A DNA stretch of 41,612 nucleotides, taken from contig JAFVSW010000039.1 in the NCBI GenBank assembly GCA_017503545.1, forward strand, positions 1-41,612. Reading direction: 5' to 3'. Shown one piece after another: positions 17,760 through 26,757 of the stretch (position 1 is its first letter; each line of letters opens with the position of its first letter). The position numbers were made by a program, and so were the translations under genes. The notes beneath the pieces were generated by a model, which saw only the letters and a list, made by a program, of their open reading frames with translations, was not told the origin of the DNA and ran no database searches. The stretch is from Lentisphaeria bacterium. Its GTDB lineage: Bacteria > Verrucomicrobiota > Lentisphaeria > Victivallales > UBA1829.

Positions 17760-18707
17760 TTATTTTGTGAGAGCGTTATTTCCGCTGTCGTAAACATCCC
17801 CGGAATTCCAAACGGGAGCCTGACCGCGCACCTGCTGATCGAAAAATCCGAAAGACGGTCCGTAAAGAATGTCATGGCTGCCTTCAAAGATGGTAATACG
17901 GGTATTCCCGGAGATCCGGCGCAGCAGGACTTTATACGGTCCGTATGCGGGATCATCACCTTGAAATTGCAGATGTGCGGGAATGGTTTCTGTTTCCACC
18001 ATATGATTGATTTCATCGGGAGAAAAACGGTCTGCTTCTTCTGCCAGGAGATTGAAGGCTTCAAACGCCTGACAAATGGGGACGGAACCGGTATGTCCGT
18101 CATGGATTCCGGTACCGATATCAATGATCGTTTTATTTTTTGCATCGGCAAGATAGGTCACAGGGGAACGGGAAGCCGCCTCTGCTGCCGCCTTGGCATC
18201 GGTTGCCGGATTTCCGCCGCAAGCATCTTCAATATGTTTCCAGTAATGCCGTTGTTTTTCAAAACATTGCTGATGCCATTTTCCCACATCAGAGATGGGA
18301 CACCAGGAAGAAACCGCAGTCCAGATAGCAGAAGCCCTGGCTGCCAGCAATAATGATGCATGTCCGCCGCCGGATCCGCCGACAAGATAAATCCGGTCCA
18401 TATCGACTTTACACACACTCTTTACGTAATCGACACAGGATTTCAGATCGGAGACGACCAGATCGGACCCGAGTGCCTCAGGCGTCCAGTTGGGACCGCG
18501 GAAATGAGGATAAATCAAATGCCAGTTGCGGCGTTGACAGCGGAGCAAATAATCATTCCAGCAGGAATCCCAACCGAAACTCCAAGTATGAAGAGCTACG
18601 ACAAGGGGGCGTGGGTCATCTCCTTCTGCTTTATAAAAACATGCGGGTTGCATGGTTTGATCGATTTCGGAGAGAAATTCAATTTTATATTGATCCTGTT
18701 GTTCCAT
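17760..18707 (-). CDS. Alpha/beta hydrolase, prolyl-oligopeptidase/esterase type
   Basis: The 315-residue cytoplasmic protein has the alpha/beta hydrolase fold: LVVALHTWSFGWDS as the oxyanion strand-loop (about 35-49), the nucleophile elbow GGSGGGH with Ser112, a likely acid in IDIGTGIHDGH and the catalytic His in EGSHD (about 280). No signal peptide is present. Such S9-like hydrolases deacylate sugars or cleave esters; the substrate is not evident. The ATG at 18707 has TAAGGTGA five bases upstream; a GTG three codons earlier lies inside that site and is rejected. It lies 155 bases after an AraC-type regulator on the same strand and has a promoter-like pair between them, and may be regulated by it together with the divergent glycyl radical enzyme genes. 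Confidence 0.75.
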   Translation of the reverse strand: MEQQDQYKIEFLSEIDQTMQPACFYKAEGDDPRPLVVALHTWSFGWDSCWNDYLLRCQRRNWHLIYPHFRGPNWTPEALGSDLVVSDLKSCVDYVKSVCKVDMDRIYLVGGSGGGHASLLLAARASAIWTAVSSWCPISDVGKWHQQCFEKQRHYWKHIEDACGGNPATDAKAAAEAASRSPVTYLADAKNKTIIDIGTGIHDGHTGSVPICQAFEAFNLLAEEADRFSPDEINHMVETETIPAHLQFQGDDPAYGPYKVLLRRISGNTRITIFEGSHDILYGPSFGFFDQQVRGQAPVWNSGDVYDSGNNALTK

Positions 18708-18750
18708 AATAATCACCTTACTTATTTAAGTTGAAACCGGGAATATGAAT

Positions 18751-18778
18751 ACAATATCATATTATGAGAAGATTTCAA
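18751..18778 (-). promoter_or_regulatory. Promoter of the alpha/beta hydrolase, with ATATCATAT motif
   Basis: On the minus strand TTGAAA (18778-18773) and TATTGT (18756-18751) are spaced by 16 bases. The motif ATATCATAT (18754-18762) overlaps the -10 element. The same nine bases occur in the leader of the glycyl radical enzyme gene, so this may be a regulator site. Confidence 0.45.
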
Positions 18779-18861
18779 GTCAGGCGGGAAAAAAATCCCT
18801 GTTTTACCGGGGCAATTTCAAAAGTCTGCGAAAAAGTCGGATATACCGTACCGGGGCAGAA

Positions 18862-19677
18862 TTACATCAGCCGGTGTTTGCTGTTGCGCCATTCTCTTGG
18901 ACTCATGCCCAAATGTTGTTTGATGAATCGTGAAAAATAAAATTCATTGGCAAATCCGAATGTTTCTGAAATTTCCCGGATTGTTGCGTTGGAAGTATTG
19001 AGTTGTTGTGCCGCATTGACTGCGCGCAACCGGTTGAAAAATTTTTTCGGAGAAATATTCATTCCGGCGGCAAATTTTTTGACAAAACTTTCTTTGCCCA
19101 TTTTCATTTTTTTTGCCATATCATCAATGGAAAAATTGTGTTGCGGATTTTCCCGGAACAGATCAAATAATGGTTGAAAAGCCTGCAAACTCTGAAAATA
19201 TTGGGAGAGGTGTGTCTGATTTTCCCGCAGGATCGGCTGGAGAAAATGATACAATAAACTTTGCAGATGTAAAACATCAGCCAGTCCGGGCGGCTTTTCT
19301 CCGGTCAATTTCCGGAAATCTTCTGTCAATTCCGGTGCCGATCCCTGATACATATCATTGCTGATCGGGATAAGATCCGGATTGGAATAATACATCAAAT
19401 GGAAATGGATGCTGACCAGATCCAAGCCGTTATATTGCTCATGCTCTGCAGTATGACCGGCGGGGATAAACAACCAGCGGCCGGGTTTCATTTCGAATAC
19501 CTGATGTTCCCCGGTGATCCGGCTGCGCTTTGGTGCTTCATCAAAAATATAAATGAGACGGTTGATCGGCAAAGCACGCCGCCAATGTCCGGCAAAGTTT
19601 CCGCCGTAAAAGATATGTTTTATCTTTACCGAAAAAGCCTGTGAAAGATTGATCAGTTCATAATTGTTATTTCGCAT
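18862..19677 (-). CDS. AraC-family transcriptional regulator
   Basis: The 271-residue product has an N-terminal cupin-like sensing domain (about 15-115, with RWLFIPAGHTAEHEQ, the usual AraC_binding signature) and a C-terminal AraC/XylS domain with two helix-turn-helix units: SIDDMAKKMKMGKESFVKKF and ATIREISETFGFANEFYFSRFIKQHLGMSPREWR (about 230-265). This is the class that reads sugars and related ligands. The ATG at 19677 is chosen because AGGA lies seven bases upstream; a start 33 codons earlier would add a poorly conserved hydrophobic tail. It is divergent from the glycyl radical enzyme gene and upstream of the hydrolase gene, so both are likely targets. The ligand is unknown. Confidence 0.85.
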   Translation of the reverse strand: MRNNNYELINLSQAFSVKIKHIFYGGNFAGHWRRALPINRLIYIFDEAPKRSRITGEHQVFEMKPGRWLFIPAGHTAEHEQYNGLDLVSIHFHLMYYSNPDLIPISNDMYQGSAPELTEDFRKLTGEKPPGLADVLHLQSLLYHFLQPILRENQTHLSQYFQSLQAFQPLFDLFRENPQHNFSIDDMAKKMKMGKESFVKKFAAGMNISPKKFFNRLRAVNAAQQLNTSNATIREISETFGFANEFYFSRFIKQHLGMSPREWRNSKHRLM

Positions 19678-19811
19678 ACAGAAATCCTGAATTTTATAAT
19701 GGAATACATTACACTCTGTTTTTAATAATGCAAACAGAAATACAGAAAAAGATATGTTTTTTCCTGTTTTCGACATTCCAAAACGGAACTTTCCGGGTAT
19801 ATTATCCCATG

Positions 19812-19823
19812 TATGATATCATA
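19812..19823. promoter_or_regulatory. Palindrome in the glycyl radical enzyme leader (candidate operator)
   Basis: TATGATATCATA is a perfect 12-base palindrome about 30 bases before the glycyl radical enzyme ATG, just after a TATATT/TATTAT -10-like stretch (19798-19805) that lacks a good -35 box. A weak -35 box fits activator dependence. The nonamer ATATCATAT at 19816-19824 recurs at the hydrolase promoter. In AT-rich DNA this could be chance. Confidence 0.35.
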
Positions 19824-19853
19824 TGAAAAATAACAACAACGATATGGAGCTGC

Positions 19854-21983
19854 ATGATGCTGAAACAATACAAAGTCGATCTTGATAAACTGTTGAATCA
19901 GTTTGATGATGCTGTGTTTGCCGAAGAAAGCGGTATGGAAAATGCTCAACTTGACCGGGAGACAGTACGTCTTTATGAAGAAGCGGAACGAAACGGACAG
20001 CATTTTACGATCACCCGGGCAAGACTCATTGAATTTCAATTGGATCATGTGCGTTTGGCGGTCAATGACTTTGATTATTTTGTATGTCTTGTGCAGCGCA
20101 ATTATCTTTCCGGCAGACCATATACCAACGCATTGCATCGGATCGCCTGGCAGCGTGTCAGTAAATTTTCTGCAGGAATGCCTGCCGACAGTGCGCCGGG
20201 ATATTATCTGACAAGATTGGATTTGAGTCATACCACACCGGATTGGGATGCTATTCTTACTTTGGGAATACCGGGATTATTGTGGCGGGCAGAACAGCGT
20301 TATGCAGAAACGCCTTGTGTTTTTACGGAATCGGTAAAAATCGTATATACCGCCTTCCGCCGTTTTGTTCTGCGATTTGCAGATGTTGCGGAGAAAAATG
20401 CAAGAAATGATCTTGGAGAGATGCTCCGCTTTTTGGCAGATCATGCGCCGGAAACACTCCAGCAGGCATTGCAGTTGGGTATTCTTTTCCGTCATTTGCA
20501 GGAGATCGAAGGGGAATGGGTTCGATCCAATGGTATCTTTGACCGTCAATATCTGCCATTTTATGAAAAAGACATTGCTTCCGGGCGTCTGACCGAAGAA
20601 TCGGCACAGGATCTGCTGGATTGTTATTTTTCCCGTTACTATGCGGAGTCATCCGGCAAAGGCGTCGGGGCACCATTCTGTTTCGGCGGATATCTGCCCG
20701 GCAAAGAGAAAAAAGACGGTTGCAACGTGTTGACCCGTCTTGCCTGGAATTCCATGCGGAATATCGGACATGGCGACCCGAAATTTGCTTTACGCGTCAA
20801 TCCGGATACGCCGGAGTCGATTTTGGAACAGATTGCAGCCTGTATTCAGGATGGTAAAAATTCAACGGTATTCGTCAACGAGATCGCGGCGCGTAACACT
20901 TTCCTGCGAAATGGAAAAGAGGAAGAAGATCTTGCAAACTTTGTGCCGATCGGCTGTTATGAACCGGCGATCATGGGGAAAGAACTTTCCTGCACGATGG
21001 AAGGGGAATGTAATGCGGTAAAATCACTTGAGATCGTACTCAACGGCAGTGATGAACCGGAAACGTTCGAAGACTTTTTGAGACTTGTACAGAACGAATT
21101 ACACAAAACTCTTGTTCATGTCATGGACCTTGCCAAATTGAAAGAAAGTCTTTGGAATCGTGTCAATCCCTCTCCGGCTCTTTCCGGAACATTCAAAGAA
21201 TGTATGGAACGGGCAAAAGATGTTTCTGAATATGGTGTAAAATACAACACCGGCGGGATCGTTTTCATCGGACTCGGAACACTTGTAGATGCCCTTTGTG
21301 CAGTCCGGTATCTTGTTTATGACAAAAAGAAACTCCCGCTGGCTGAATTGCGTAAAATCATGGCGGCGAACTGGGCGGATCACGAACTGCTCCGGCAGGA
21401 AGTCATTGCCCGCGCCCCGAAATGGGGATGCGGTGATCCCACGGCAGACCGGCTGGCTAAACGCATTACAGACGATGCCGGAGAACTCATTATGAATACA
21501 CCTACTGTCAAAGGCGGAAATTTCCAGATGGGATTGTGGTCGATCGATCGTTGTATGTCTTACGGAAAAGCAACCGGTGCGACACCGGACGGACGCAAGG
21601 CCGGGGACCCGCTGTCCAAAAATTCAGGAAGTACCATCGGCTGTGACCGGGAAGGGATTCCCGGGTTGTTGGAAAGTGCCGGAAAACTGGATTACACGTT
21701 ATTTGCCGATGGTTCCGTGCTAGATGTCATGATGACCCCACGGCACGCATCGGGTCCGGAAGGGATCCGTCTGATCATCGGAATCATCCGTAAATTTTTT
21801 GCAGATGGCGGCTATGGAATCCACTTTAACGTATTGTCGCCGGAGACATTGCGGGCGGCGCAGGAGCATCCGGAAAAATATCAGAATCTCCAAGTTCGTC
21901 TCTGCGGCTGGAATGCAAAATTTGTCAATCTGGACAAACCTGTACAGGATTGTCTCATCCGGGAAGCGGAAGGGAAGGAGTAA
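19854..21983 (+). CDS. Glycyl radical enzyme, PFL/dehydratase superfamily, substrate unknown
   Basis: Glycyl radical enzymes use a backbone Gly radical to form a Cys thiyl radical, which attacks the substrate; they work only without oxygen. The 709-residue product has both elements: Cys368 in IGCYEP and Gly685 in RLCGWNAKF, 25 residues from the C-terminus as expected. The NSTVFVNE and ATPDGRKAGDPLSKNSG stretches also fit the superfamily. GCYEP differs from the GCVEP of glycerol, choline and hydroxyproline enzymes, and RLCGW from the usual RVSGY, so none of these functions can be assigned. GGAG precedes two adjacent ATGs (19854, 19857). Its activase follows seven bases after the stop. The divergent AraC regulator and nearby hydrolase suggest an inducible catabolic route. 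Confidence 0.85.
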   Translation: MMLKQYKVDLDKLLNQFDDAVFAEESGMENAQLDRETVRLYEEAERNGQHFTITRARLIEFQLDHVRLAVNDFDYFVCLVQRNYLSGRPYTNALHRIAWQRVSKFSAGMPADSAPGYYLTRLDLSHTTPDWDAILTLGIPGLLWRAEQRYAETPCVFTESVKIVYTAFRRFVLRFADVAEKNARNDLGEMLRFLADHAPETLQQALQLGILFRHLQEIEGEWVRSNGIFDRQYLPFYEKDIASGRLTEESAQDLLDCYFSRYYAESSGKGVGAPFCFGGYLPGKEKKDGCNVLTRLAWNSMRNIGHGDPKFALRVNPDTPESILEQIAACIQDGKNSTVFVNEIAARNTFLRNGKEEEDLANFVPIGCYEPAIMGKELSCTMEGECNAVKSLEIVLNGSDEPETFEDFLRLVQNELHKTLVHVMDLAKLKESLWNRVNPSPALSGTFKECMERAKDVSEYGVKYNTGGIVFIGLGTLVDALCAVRYLVYDKKKLPLAELRKIMAANWADHELLRQEVIARAPKWGCGDPTADRLAKRITDDAGELIMNTPTVKGGNFQMGLWSIDRCMSYGKATGATPDGRKAGDPLSKNSGSTIGCDREGIPGLLESAGKLDYTLFADGSVLDVMMTPRHASGPEGIRLIIGIIRKFFADGGYGIHFNVLSPETLRAAQEHPEKYQNLQVRLCGWNAKFVNLDKPVQDCLIREAEGKE

Positions 21984-21990
21984 ATACATC

Positions 21991-22881
21991 ATGGCTGTTG
22001 CGTTGATTGCTGATATCAAGCGGATGACGCTCCATGATGGACCGGGCATCCGTTCGACGGTGTTCGTGAAAGGGTGTCCGCTGCGTTGTCTGTGGTGTCA
22101 TAATCCGGAAAGCATTTCTGCGAAACCGCAAATGCTTTACCACGAAAAACTTTGTATAAAGTGCGGCAATTGTGACTCCGCGTGCCGTATCGGTGCCGTC
22201 AAAAACGGCATTATCGACCGTGCTTTGTGTGTCGGTTGTGGACGTTGTACCGAAAATTGTTTCCGTGGTGCGCTGGTCCTTTCCGGAAAAACAATGACAG
22301 CGCAGGAAGTTTTTGAATCTGTTCTGCGGGATAAATGTTATTACGGAACAGAGGGCGGCGTGACGGTATCCGGCGGCGAACCATTGCTTTATCCGGATTT
22401 TACAGCCGAATTATTTGCTGCGCTCCGGAAAGAACAGATTCATACGGCATTGGATACCTGTGGTGAAGTCCCGTTTGAGCGTTTTGAAACGGTGTTGCCG
22501 TATACGGATCTGGTTTTGTACGATCTGAAAGGGATGGATCCTGCCCGGCATAAAGCGAATACGGGGAAAGAGAATACACGGATTCTGGAAAATTTACGGG
22601 AGCTGGGACATCGAAACATTCCAGTTGAAATCCGGATTCCGTTGATTCCGGGGCATAACGATTTTCCCGAAGAACTCCGGGCGATGGCGGATTTTCTGAA
22701 AAACATCCCATCTCTGGTAAAAATCAAACTTCTGGCATTTCATGATATGGCGCGGAACAAATACAAGGAAGTCGGGCTTACGGATACGACTCCGGATGTA
22801 AAACCGCCGGACGCTGCCGCCATGAAACATGCGGCATCCTTTTTTGCTGATTTACCTCAGATAAACATAAATCAACCGTAA
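21991..22881 (+). CDS. Glycyl radical enzyme activase (radical SAM)
   Basis: This 296-residue radical SAM protein installs the Gly radical on the partner encoded just upstream. It has the activase motif CPLRCLWC (Cys29, Cys33, Cys36) followed by two ferredoxin-type cluster motifs, CIKCGNCDSAC and CVGCGRCTENC, the insert that separates dehydratase/decarboxylase-type activases from PFL-activase proper. SAM-binding GGEP (in TVSGGEPLLYPDF) and the DLK and RIPLIPGHND stretches are present. The ATG at 21991 has AAGGAG ten bases upstream; a longer upstream start overlapping the enzyme gene has no support. Enzyme and activase form one transcription unit that ends in a hairpin overlapping this gene's stop codon. 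Confidence 0.92.
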   Translation: MAVALIADIKRMTLHDGPGIRSTVFVKGCPLRCLWCHNPESISAKPQMLYHEKLCIKCGNCDSACRIGAVKNGIIDRALCVGCGRCTENCFRGALVLSGKTMTAQEVFESVLRDKCYYGTEGGVTVSGGEPLLYPDFTAELFAALRKEQIHTALDTCGEVPFERFETVLPYTDLVLYDLKGMDPARHKANTGKENTRILENLRELGHRNIPVEIRIPLIPGHNDFPEELRAMADFLKNIPSLVKIKLLAFHDMARNKYKEVGLTDTTPDVKPPDAAAMKHAASFFADLPQININQP

Positions 22882-22914
22882 ACCACGCCCCATCATGGGA
22901 TTTGGTTTACGGTT
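22874..22914. terminator. Hairpin between convergent genes
   Basis: A perfect 12-base-pair stem (AACCGTAAACCA with TGGTTTACGGTT) encloses a CCC/GGG inner stem and includes the activase stop codon. No strong T tract follows on either strand, so it may slow or terminate transcription from both sides or protect RNA ends rather than act as a classical terminator. Confidence 0.5.
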
Positions 22915-22958
22915 CAGTACGGCAAAAAATATCTTTGCTCCAAACAGTGGGGAAATTT

Positions 22959-23825
22959 TTATTTTTCCACCACCATCAAACTGATATTATGAACAAAGGG
23001 AGACAACATCTTTGTTTGACTGCGTGTCAGTTGGAAACGGAAATACAAATATTTTGCATTCGCAGGAACTTCCATCCATTTCCCGGTCGCGATGGGCTGA
23101 AATTTCTCATCATCATACCGGTATTCGGCGGCAAAGGATCCGCCATTCAGTTCAAAATCGCAGTTAAACATCCATTTTTTCAAAAGACTGGCTTTGATCC
23201 GGCGGAGTTTGACTTCTCCTTTCTGGGGAATTGATACCATCGTTTTTACCGCCGTAAATTTTTCCGGATCGGATGTGATCTGTTCCGGCAGCAACATCAA
23301 TTTATCCAACTTTGTTTTACCGCACCAGGCACCGGGACTGGGGAATGTCCAAACGTGTTCCCCGGCTTTCAGTTCATATACCGGACCGGAATGCCACCGC
23401 CACACATTCGGAGAAAGGAAATGGGAATCATGTACCGATATTTTCTCGCCGCCATCCATGAATTCACTGTGAAGATATCCCAGGTTTGTGGGATAAGTGG
23501 CATAATACCAGGCACGATATTTGCCCGGTTTCGTTACCGTGAACCGGTATTCCATGAATTTGACATCCCAAATGGAAGTATGATCTTTTTCCTGTTGGAT
23601 CCGGGTATTTCCGTAATGATATTCCAAACCATTCATCTGTTCTGCTTCAAACAGAATACCATTTTCTTTTTGAGATTGAACAGCCGGAAGGAACATCAAA
23701 CCTCTTGCATTCAGCACGGCATTCACGGCGGAATCAATATTGATCTTTGCGCGGAACGGTTCGGAATCCGAAGCGGAAAGAAACGCTCCTGCAATCAATA
23801 AACATAACGTTGAAACAAATTTCAT
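22959..23825 (-). CDS. Exported protein with CBM6/35-like carbohydrate-binding features
   Basis: The 288-residue product has a signal peptide (about residues 1-18, likely cut after LSA). Residues about 60-185 resemble a beta-sandwich carbohydrate-binding module: the FEAEQM opening, YRFTVTKPGKYRAWYYATYP and later GEHVWTFPSPGAWCGKTKLDKLMLLP follow the CBM6/35-like order of EAE start, GxYxxxxR-type strand and a final strand naming the ligand site. The C-terminal 90 residues look like a second beta domain. No catalytic residues are apparent. It is the last gene of a five-gene exported operon, 15 bases after the kelch-like gene. A glycan-binding role is inferred from pattern and context. Confidence 0.5.
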   Translation of the reverse strand: MKFVSTLCLLIAGAFLSASDSEPFRAKINIDSAVNAVLNARGLMFLPAVQSQKENGILFEAEQMNGLEYHYGNTRIQQEKDHTSIWDVKFMEYRFTVTKPGKYRAWYYATYPTNLGYLHSEFMDGGEKISVHDSHFLSPNVWRWHSGPVYELKAGEHVWTFPSPGAWCGKTKLDKLMLLPEQITSDPEKFTAVKTMVSIPQKGEVKLRRIKASLLKKWMFNCDFELNGGSFAAEYRYDDEKFQPIATGKWMEVPANAKYLYFRFQLTRSQTKMLSPFVHNISLMVVEK

Positions 23826-23840
23826 TGTATATGACCTATG

Positions 23841-24809
23841 TTATTTTAATGCGGATTCCGGCAGAAATACACCTTTGAAAAATCCGGCAAATTTCTTGTT
23901 TTTAAGCGGGAGGAATCCGCCCATGATCAACCAGCCGCCGGGAACTTTGGTAATTGCAGTTTGTCTGGTACCCGGTGCAAACGGTGTTTTGCCTGCTGCG
24001 GTCCATTCATTCAACTGAACACCATCTTCATCCTGGGTTGTTTTGTAGATATTGCCGGAAAGTTCATCCAGATAATACATGGCATTGTTATGAACAATAA
24101 GATGTCCCTGGGCTTTTTCCGGAGATTCCACCCGTTCCCATTTCTTTGCCGTCGTACCATCTGCTTTGAGTTTGAGAGCGTACATCTTGTCCGATCCGCT
24201 TTTCCAGGTACTTTGACCGTTTGCGTAGAAACACCCTTTGTACAACGTCAAACCGCCGTTATAAATGACATTGGGATAAGAAGGCAATTGTTTCCATTCG
24301 CCCAATTCCCCGTTTTCTTTGATGTCCGCAACAACAAAATCTCTGCGATTGTAGCCGCCGAGGAAGTAAATCCGGTTATTATAAAGATATGCCTTGCAGC
24401 CCCGGCTTGCATAAGGAAGTTTCCGGACTTCTTTCAGATCTTTGACTTTTCCGTTTGCATCAACAATCCCGGTAAGAACGGTATCGGTACTCTGCCATCT
24501 TTTATTGTTGACCGTTCCTTCGCCGCCCAGCAGCCAGAACCGATCACCAAGAGTCACAATGGCTCCATTTTTCGCATCATAGTTTTTGAACATGGTATTG
24601 GTAAGAATGGAAAGTTTACCTTTGTTGGAACCATTTGTGACGGGTCGTGTCGTATACCGGGCGGCGCAAGCCTGCATGAGATACCCGTTGATATAGCAGT
24701 TCATCTGATTTGATGCAGTAACATCAGAAACGATTTCCTGCGCATAAGTAAAGGGCATGACCGAACATGCAGTTGTGGAAAGAATCAATGTAACAAGTTT
24801 GAAATTCAT
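23841..24809 (-). CDS. Exported kelch-like beta-propeller protein
   Basis: The 322-residue product has a signal peptide cut near TYA-QE. Repeats of about 45-50 residues carry kelch-like blades: GDRFWLLGGEG, NNRIYFLGGYN, LYKGCFYANGQS and NNAMYYLDEL, with aromatic-Gly-Gly endings and W residues about 20 residues apart (GELGEWKQLPSY, QLNEWTAAG). Secreted kelch propellers include sialic-acid mutarotases and galactose-oxidase relatives as well as plain binding proteins. No metal-binding or catalytic set can be assigned here. It lies 13 bases after the glycoside-hydrolase-like gene and 15 before the CBM-like gene, so it should be made with them. Confidence 0.6.
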   Translation of the reverse strand: MNFKLVTLILSTTACSVMPFTYAQEIVSDVTASNQMNCYINGYLMQACAARYTTRPVTNGSNKGKLSILTNTMFKNYDAKNGAIVTLGDRFWLLGGEGTVNNKRWQSTDTVLTGIVDANGKVKDLKEVRKLPYASRGCKAYLYNNRIYFLGGYNRRDFVVADIKENGELGEWKQLPSYPNVIYNGGLTLYKGCFYANGQSTWKSGSDKMYALKLKADGTTAKKWERVESPEKAQGHLIVHNNAMYYLDELSGNIYKTTQDEDGVQLNEWTAAGKTPFAPGTRQTAITKVPGGWLIMGGFLPLKNKKFAGFFKGVFLPESALK

Positions 24810-24822
24810 GATATGAAACTCC

Positions 24823-26757
24823 TTATTTCTTCTTCATTTCTCTGATGACAAGTAATGTATAATAACGGAACGATGGAATCGGGAAGACGGCTTCGTCATC
24901 CACCAGATTGACTTTGACCGGGTTTACGATCGGTTCCAGCACATTGCCTTCGGAACCGTACGGCTGAATAGTCCACGCTTTTACCCGTTTCAAATCTTTG
25001 AACATGCGGGAAGAAACTTCTACGCCTTTTGCCGCTTTGGTTTCTTTGATGGTGCGCCAGGAATGACGCGGATTATCCGGCGTATTCACCAGATGAATGT
25101 AATAATCTTTGTAATCTTTTGTTTCTCTGGTATATACAAAATCTTCCCACCAGATATCCCGGAGACTGTCCAGTTTGAACCGGCGGAATGCTTTTTTGAA
25201 GATTTTTACATTTTCATCCCAGTAAAACGCAGAATAACGGGTCATGATCTGCGTGAATGGACGGTATGCCGCACCTTCACCGTAAGGATGACCGCACACT
25301 GCTGCGATGATCGCTGCCGTATGGCTGTTCAAAGCCCAATACTGTTTGGATGGCAGGAAGTTGTTATATTTCTGTCCTTTTTTTGCCCACGCGGCGGCAG
25401 AGGGTCCGACATACCACATTCCCGTAGGATACATGGAATATCCGATGTGCAAGATATTGGTTTTGACATCGTTGGGATACTTGGTATGCCACAACTCATT
25501 ACGCATGCTGACGGCTGTTTCTTTGACCGTGTTCCAAACATTGAGCGTATTATTTTCGATCTGATGGAAGTTATTCAATTCCCAGAGCGTTCCGGATGCC
25601 GGATCAGAAAGGATGTTGCGGAATGATCCGGTTTCCCCTGCATTCACCCAGAAATAAATATCTTTTTTGGCAGCCCGTAAACGCTGATTGACATATGCCG
25701 AAAGTTCCCGGTTGAGTGCATCAAAATCATACACTTTTGACAATTGTTTTCCGGTATGGTCAAATCCATCCATGCACCGGTATGCGCCGTCAAAATAAAC
25801 CCCGTTATGTCCCAGTTTAATGACACCTTCAATCACGGCATCCATGGCAAGTTTCCATACCTCTTTCCGTGTGAAATCCGGCGAAATAAAAGACCAGCCG
25901 GCAGTGTACGGCTCATTTTTCCGGGAAAGGCCGTATGGATCCAGGGGAAGATGATATTTGAAATCCCCTTTTGCATCTTTGATGAAGTATTGGGGATGTT
26001 TTCTGCCCAATTCAAAACCGTAATTGTTGGTGGTACAGTAAATGGTCATCATGGTGCGGTGTACGCCCCATTTTTTGCTCAAAGCGGTATCTTTATGGAA
26101 ATCCGCATAAGTACATTTTTCACTTACGGCATACCAGACATCGGTATCTTTATACGAGGGTTCATAAAATTTCCCGAAAGTGGACATCGCCCGGTTCCAC
26201 GGCGTTGTATTGGTGAAATAGGAGGCAAACGGACCGATGGGACTGTCCCCCCAATTATCGTGGTAAAAGCGGCTGAAACGGGTGTTATACGGTTTATACC
26301 CATACCAGGCACAGAGACGGTCGCCCTGTGGCGTACCGCCGACCACATTCGGAGTGATACCGACATTCACCCGCCACCATTCGTTGATCACGTTGAAAAA
26401 TTCCGATTTTGCGGAAATTTCTTTGCCGTTCTGCAAAAGGATCGCCCGGATCTCATGTCCATAACGGATTGTTCCGGAATTCCAGGCGATGGGGAACGTT
26501 TTTTCACTTCCGGCAGCCAATGAAACTTTTTGTTTTGCAATGACTTTCTGCCGGTCGATATCCCATTTATCCACCAGAATCAATTCCGCAGATTCCGCTT
26601 TATTGCCTTTGTTGGCAAGAGTTACGGAAATGATTGCTTTTTCATTGAGATTATAATTGATCTTGTTGGGAATGACCCGCAAGACTTCCGGCGCAGCGGA
26701 AAGCGTCAGAAAACAAGTAAACAATGATAAAATTACAAACGAGTATTTCAATTTCAT
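24823..26757 (-). CDS. Exported glycoside-hydrolase-like TIM-barrel protein
   Basis: The 644-residue product has a signal peptide (cut near LSA-AP), an N-terminal immunoglobulin-like domain (about 25-125, with YNLNEKAIISVTLANKGNKAESAEL), a TIM-barrel-type middle (about 130-500) and a C-terminal beta domain. GHNGVYFDGAYRCMDG (about 316-330) looks like the strand-4 acid of clan GH-D/GH31-like retaining enzymes, and GTLWELNNFHQIEN offers a second acid. WGVHRTMMTIYC and QYWALNSHTAAI also resemble barrel strands. The family is not identified. Its start overlaps the stop of the upstream gene as ATGA, so the two are coupled. Extracellular glycan cleavage is the likely job but the substrate is not predictable. 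Confidence 0.55.
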   Translation of the reverse strand: MKLKYSFVILSLFTCFLTLSAAPEVLRVIPNKINYNLNEKAIISVTLANKGNKAESAELILVDKWDIDRQKVIAKQKVSLAAGSEKTFPIAWNSGTIRYGHEIRAILLQNGKEISAKSEFFNVINEWWRVNVGITPNVVGGTPQGDRLCAWYGYKPYNTRFSRFYHDNWGDSPIGPFASYFTNTTPWNRAMSTFGKFYEPSYKDTDVWYAVSEKCTYADFHKDTALSKKWGVHRTMMTIYCTTNNYGFELGRKHPQYFIKDAKGDFKYHLPLDPYGLSRKNEPYTAGWSFISPDFTRKEVWKLAMDAVIEGVIKLGHNGVYFDGAYRCMDGFDHTGKQLSKVYDFDALNRELSAYVNQRLRAAKKDIYFWVNAGETGSFRNILSDPASGTLWELNNFHQIENNTLNVWNTVKETAVSMRNELWHTKYPNDVKTNILHIGYSMYPTGMWYVGPSAAAWAKKGQKYNNFLPSKQYWALNSHTAAIIAAVCGHPYGEGAAYRPFTQIMTRYSAFYWDENVKIFKKAFRRFKLDSLRDIWWEDFVYTRETKDYKDYYIHLVNTPDNPRHSWRTIKETKAAKGVEVSSRMFKDLKRVKAWTIQPYGSEGNVLEPIVNPVKVNLVDDEAVFPIPSFRYYTLLVIREMKKK

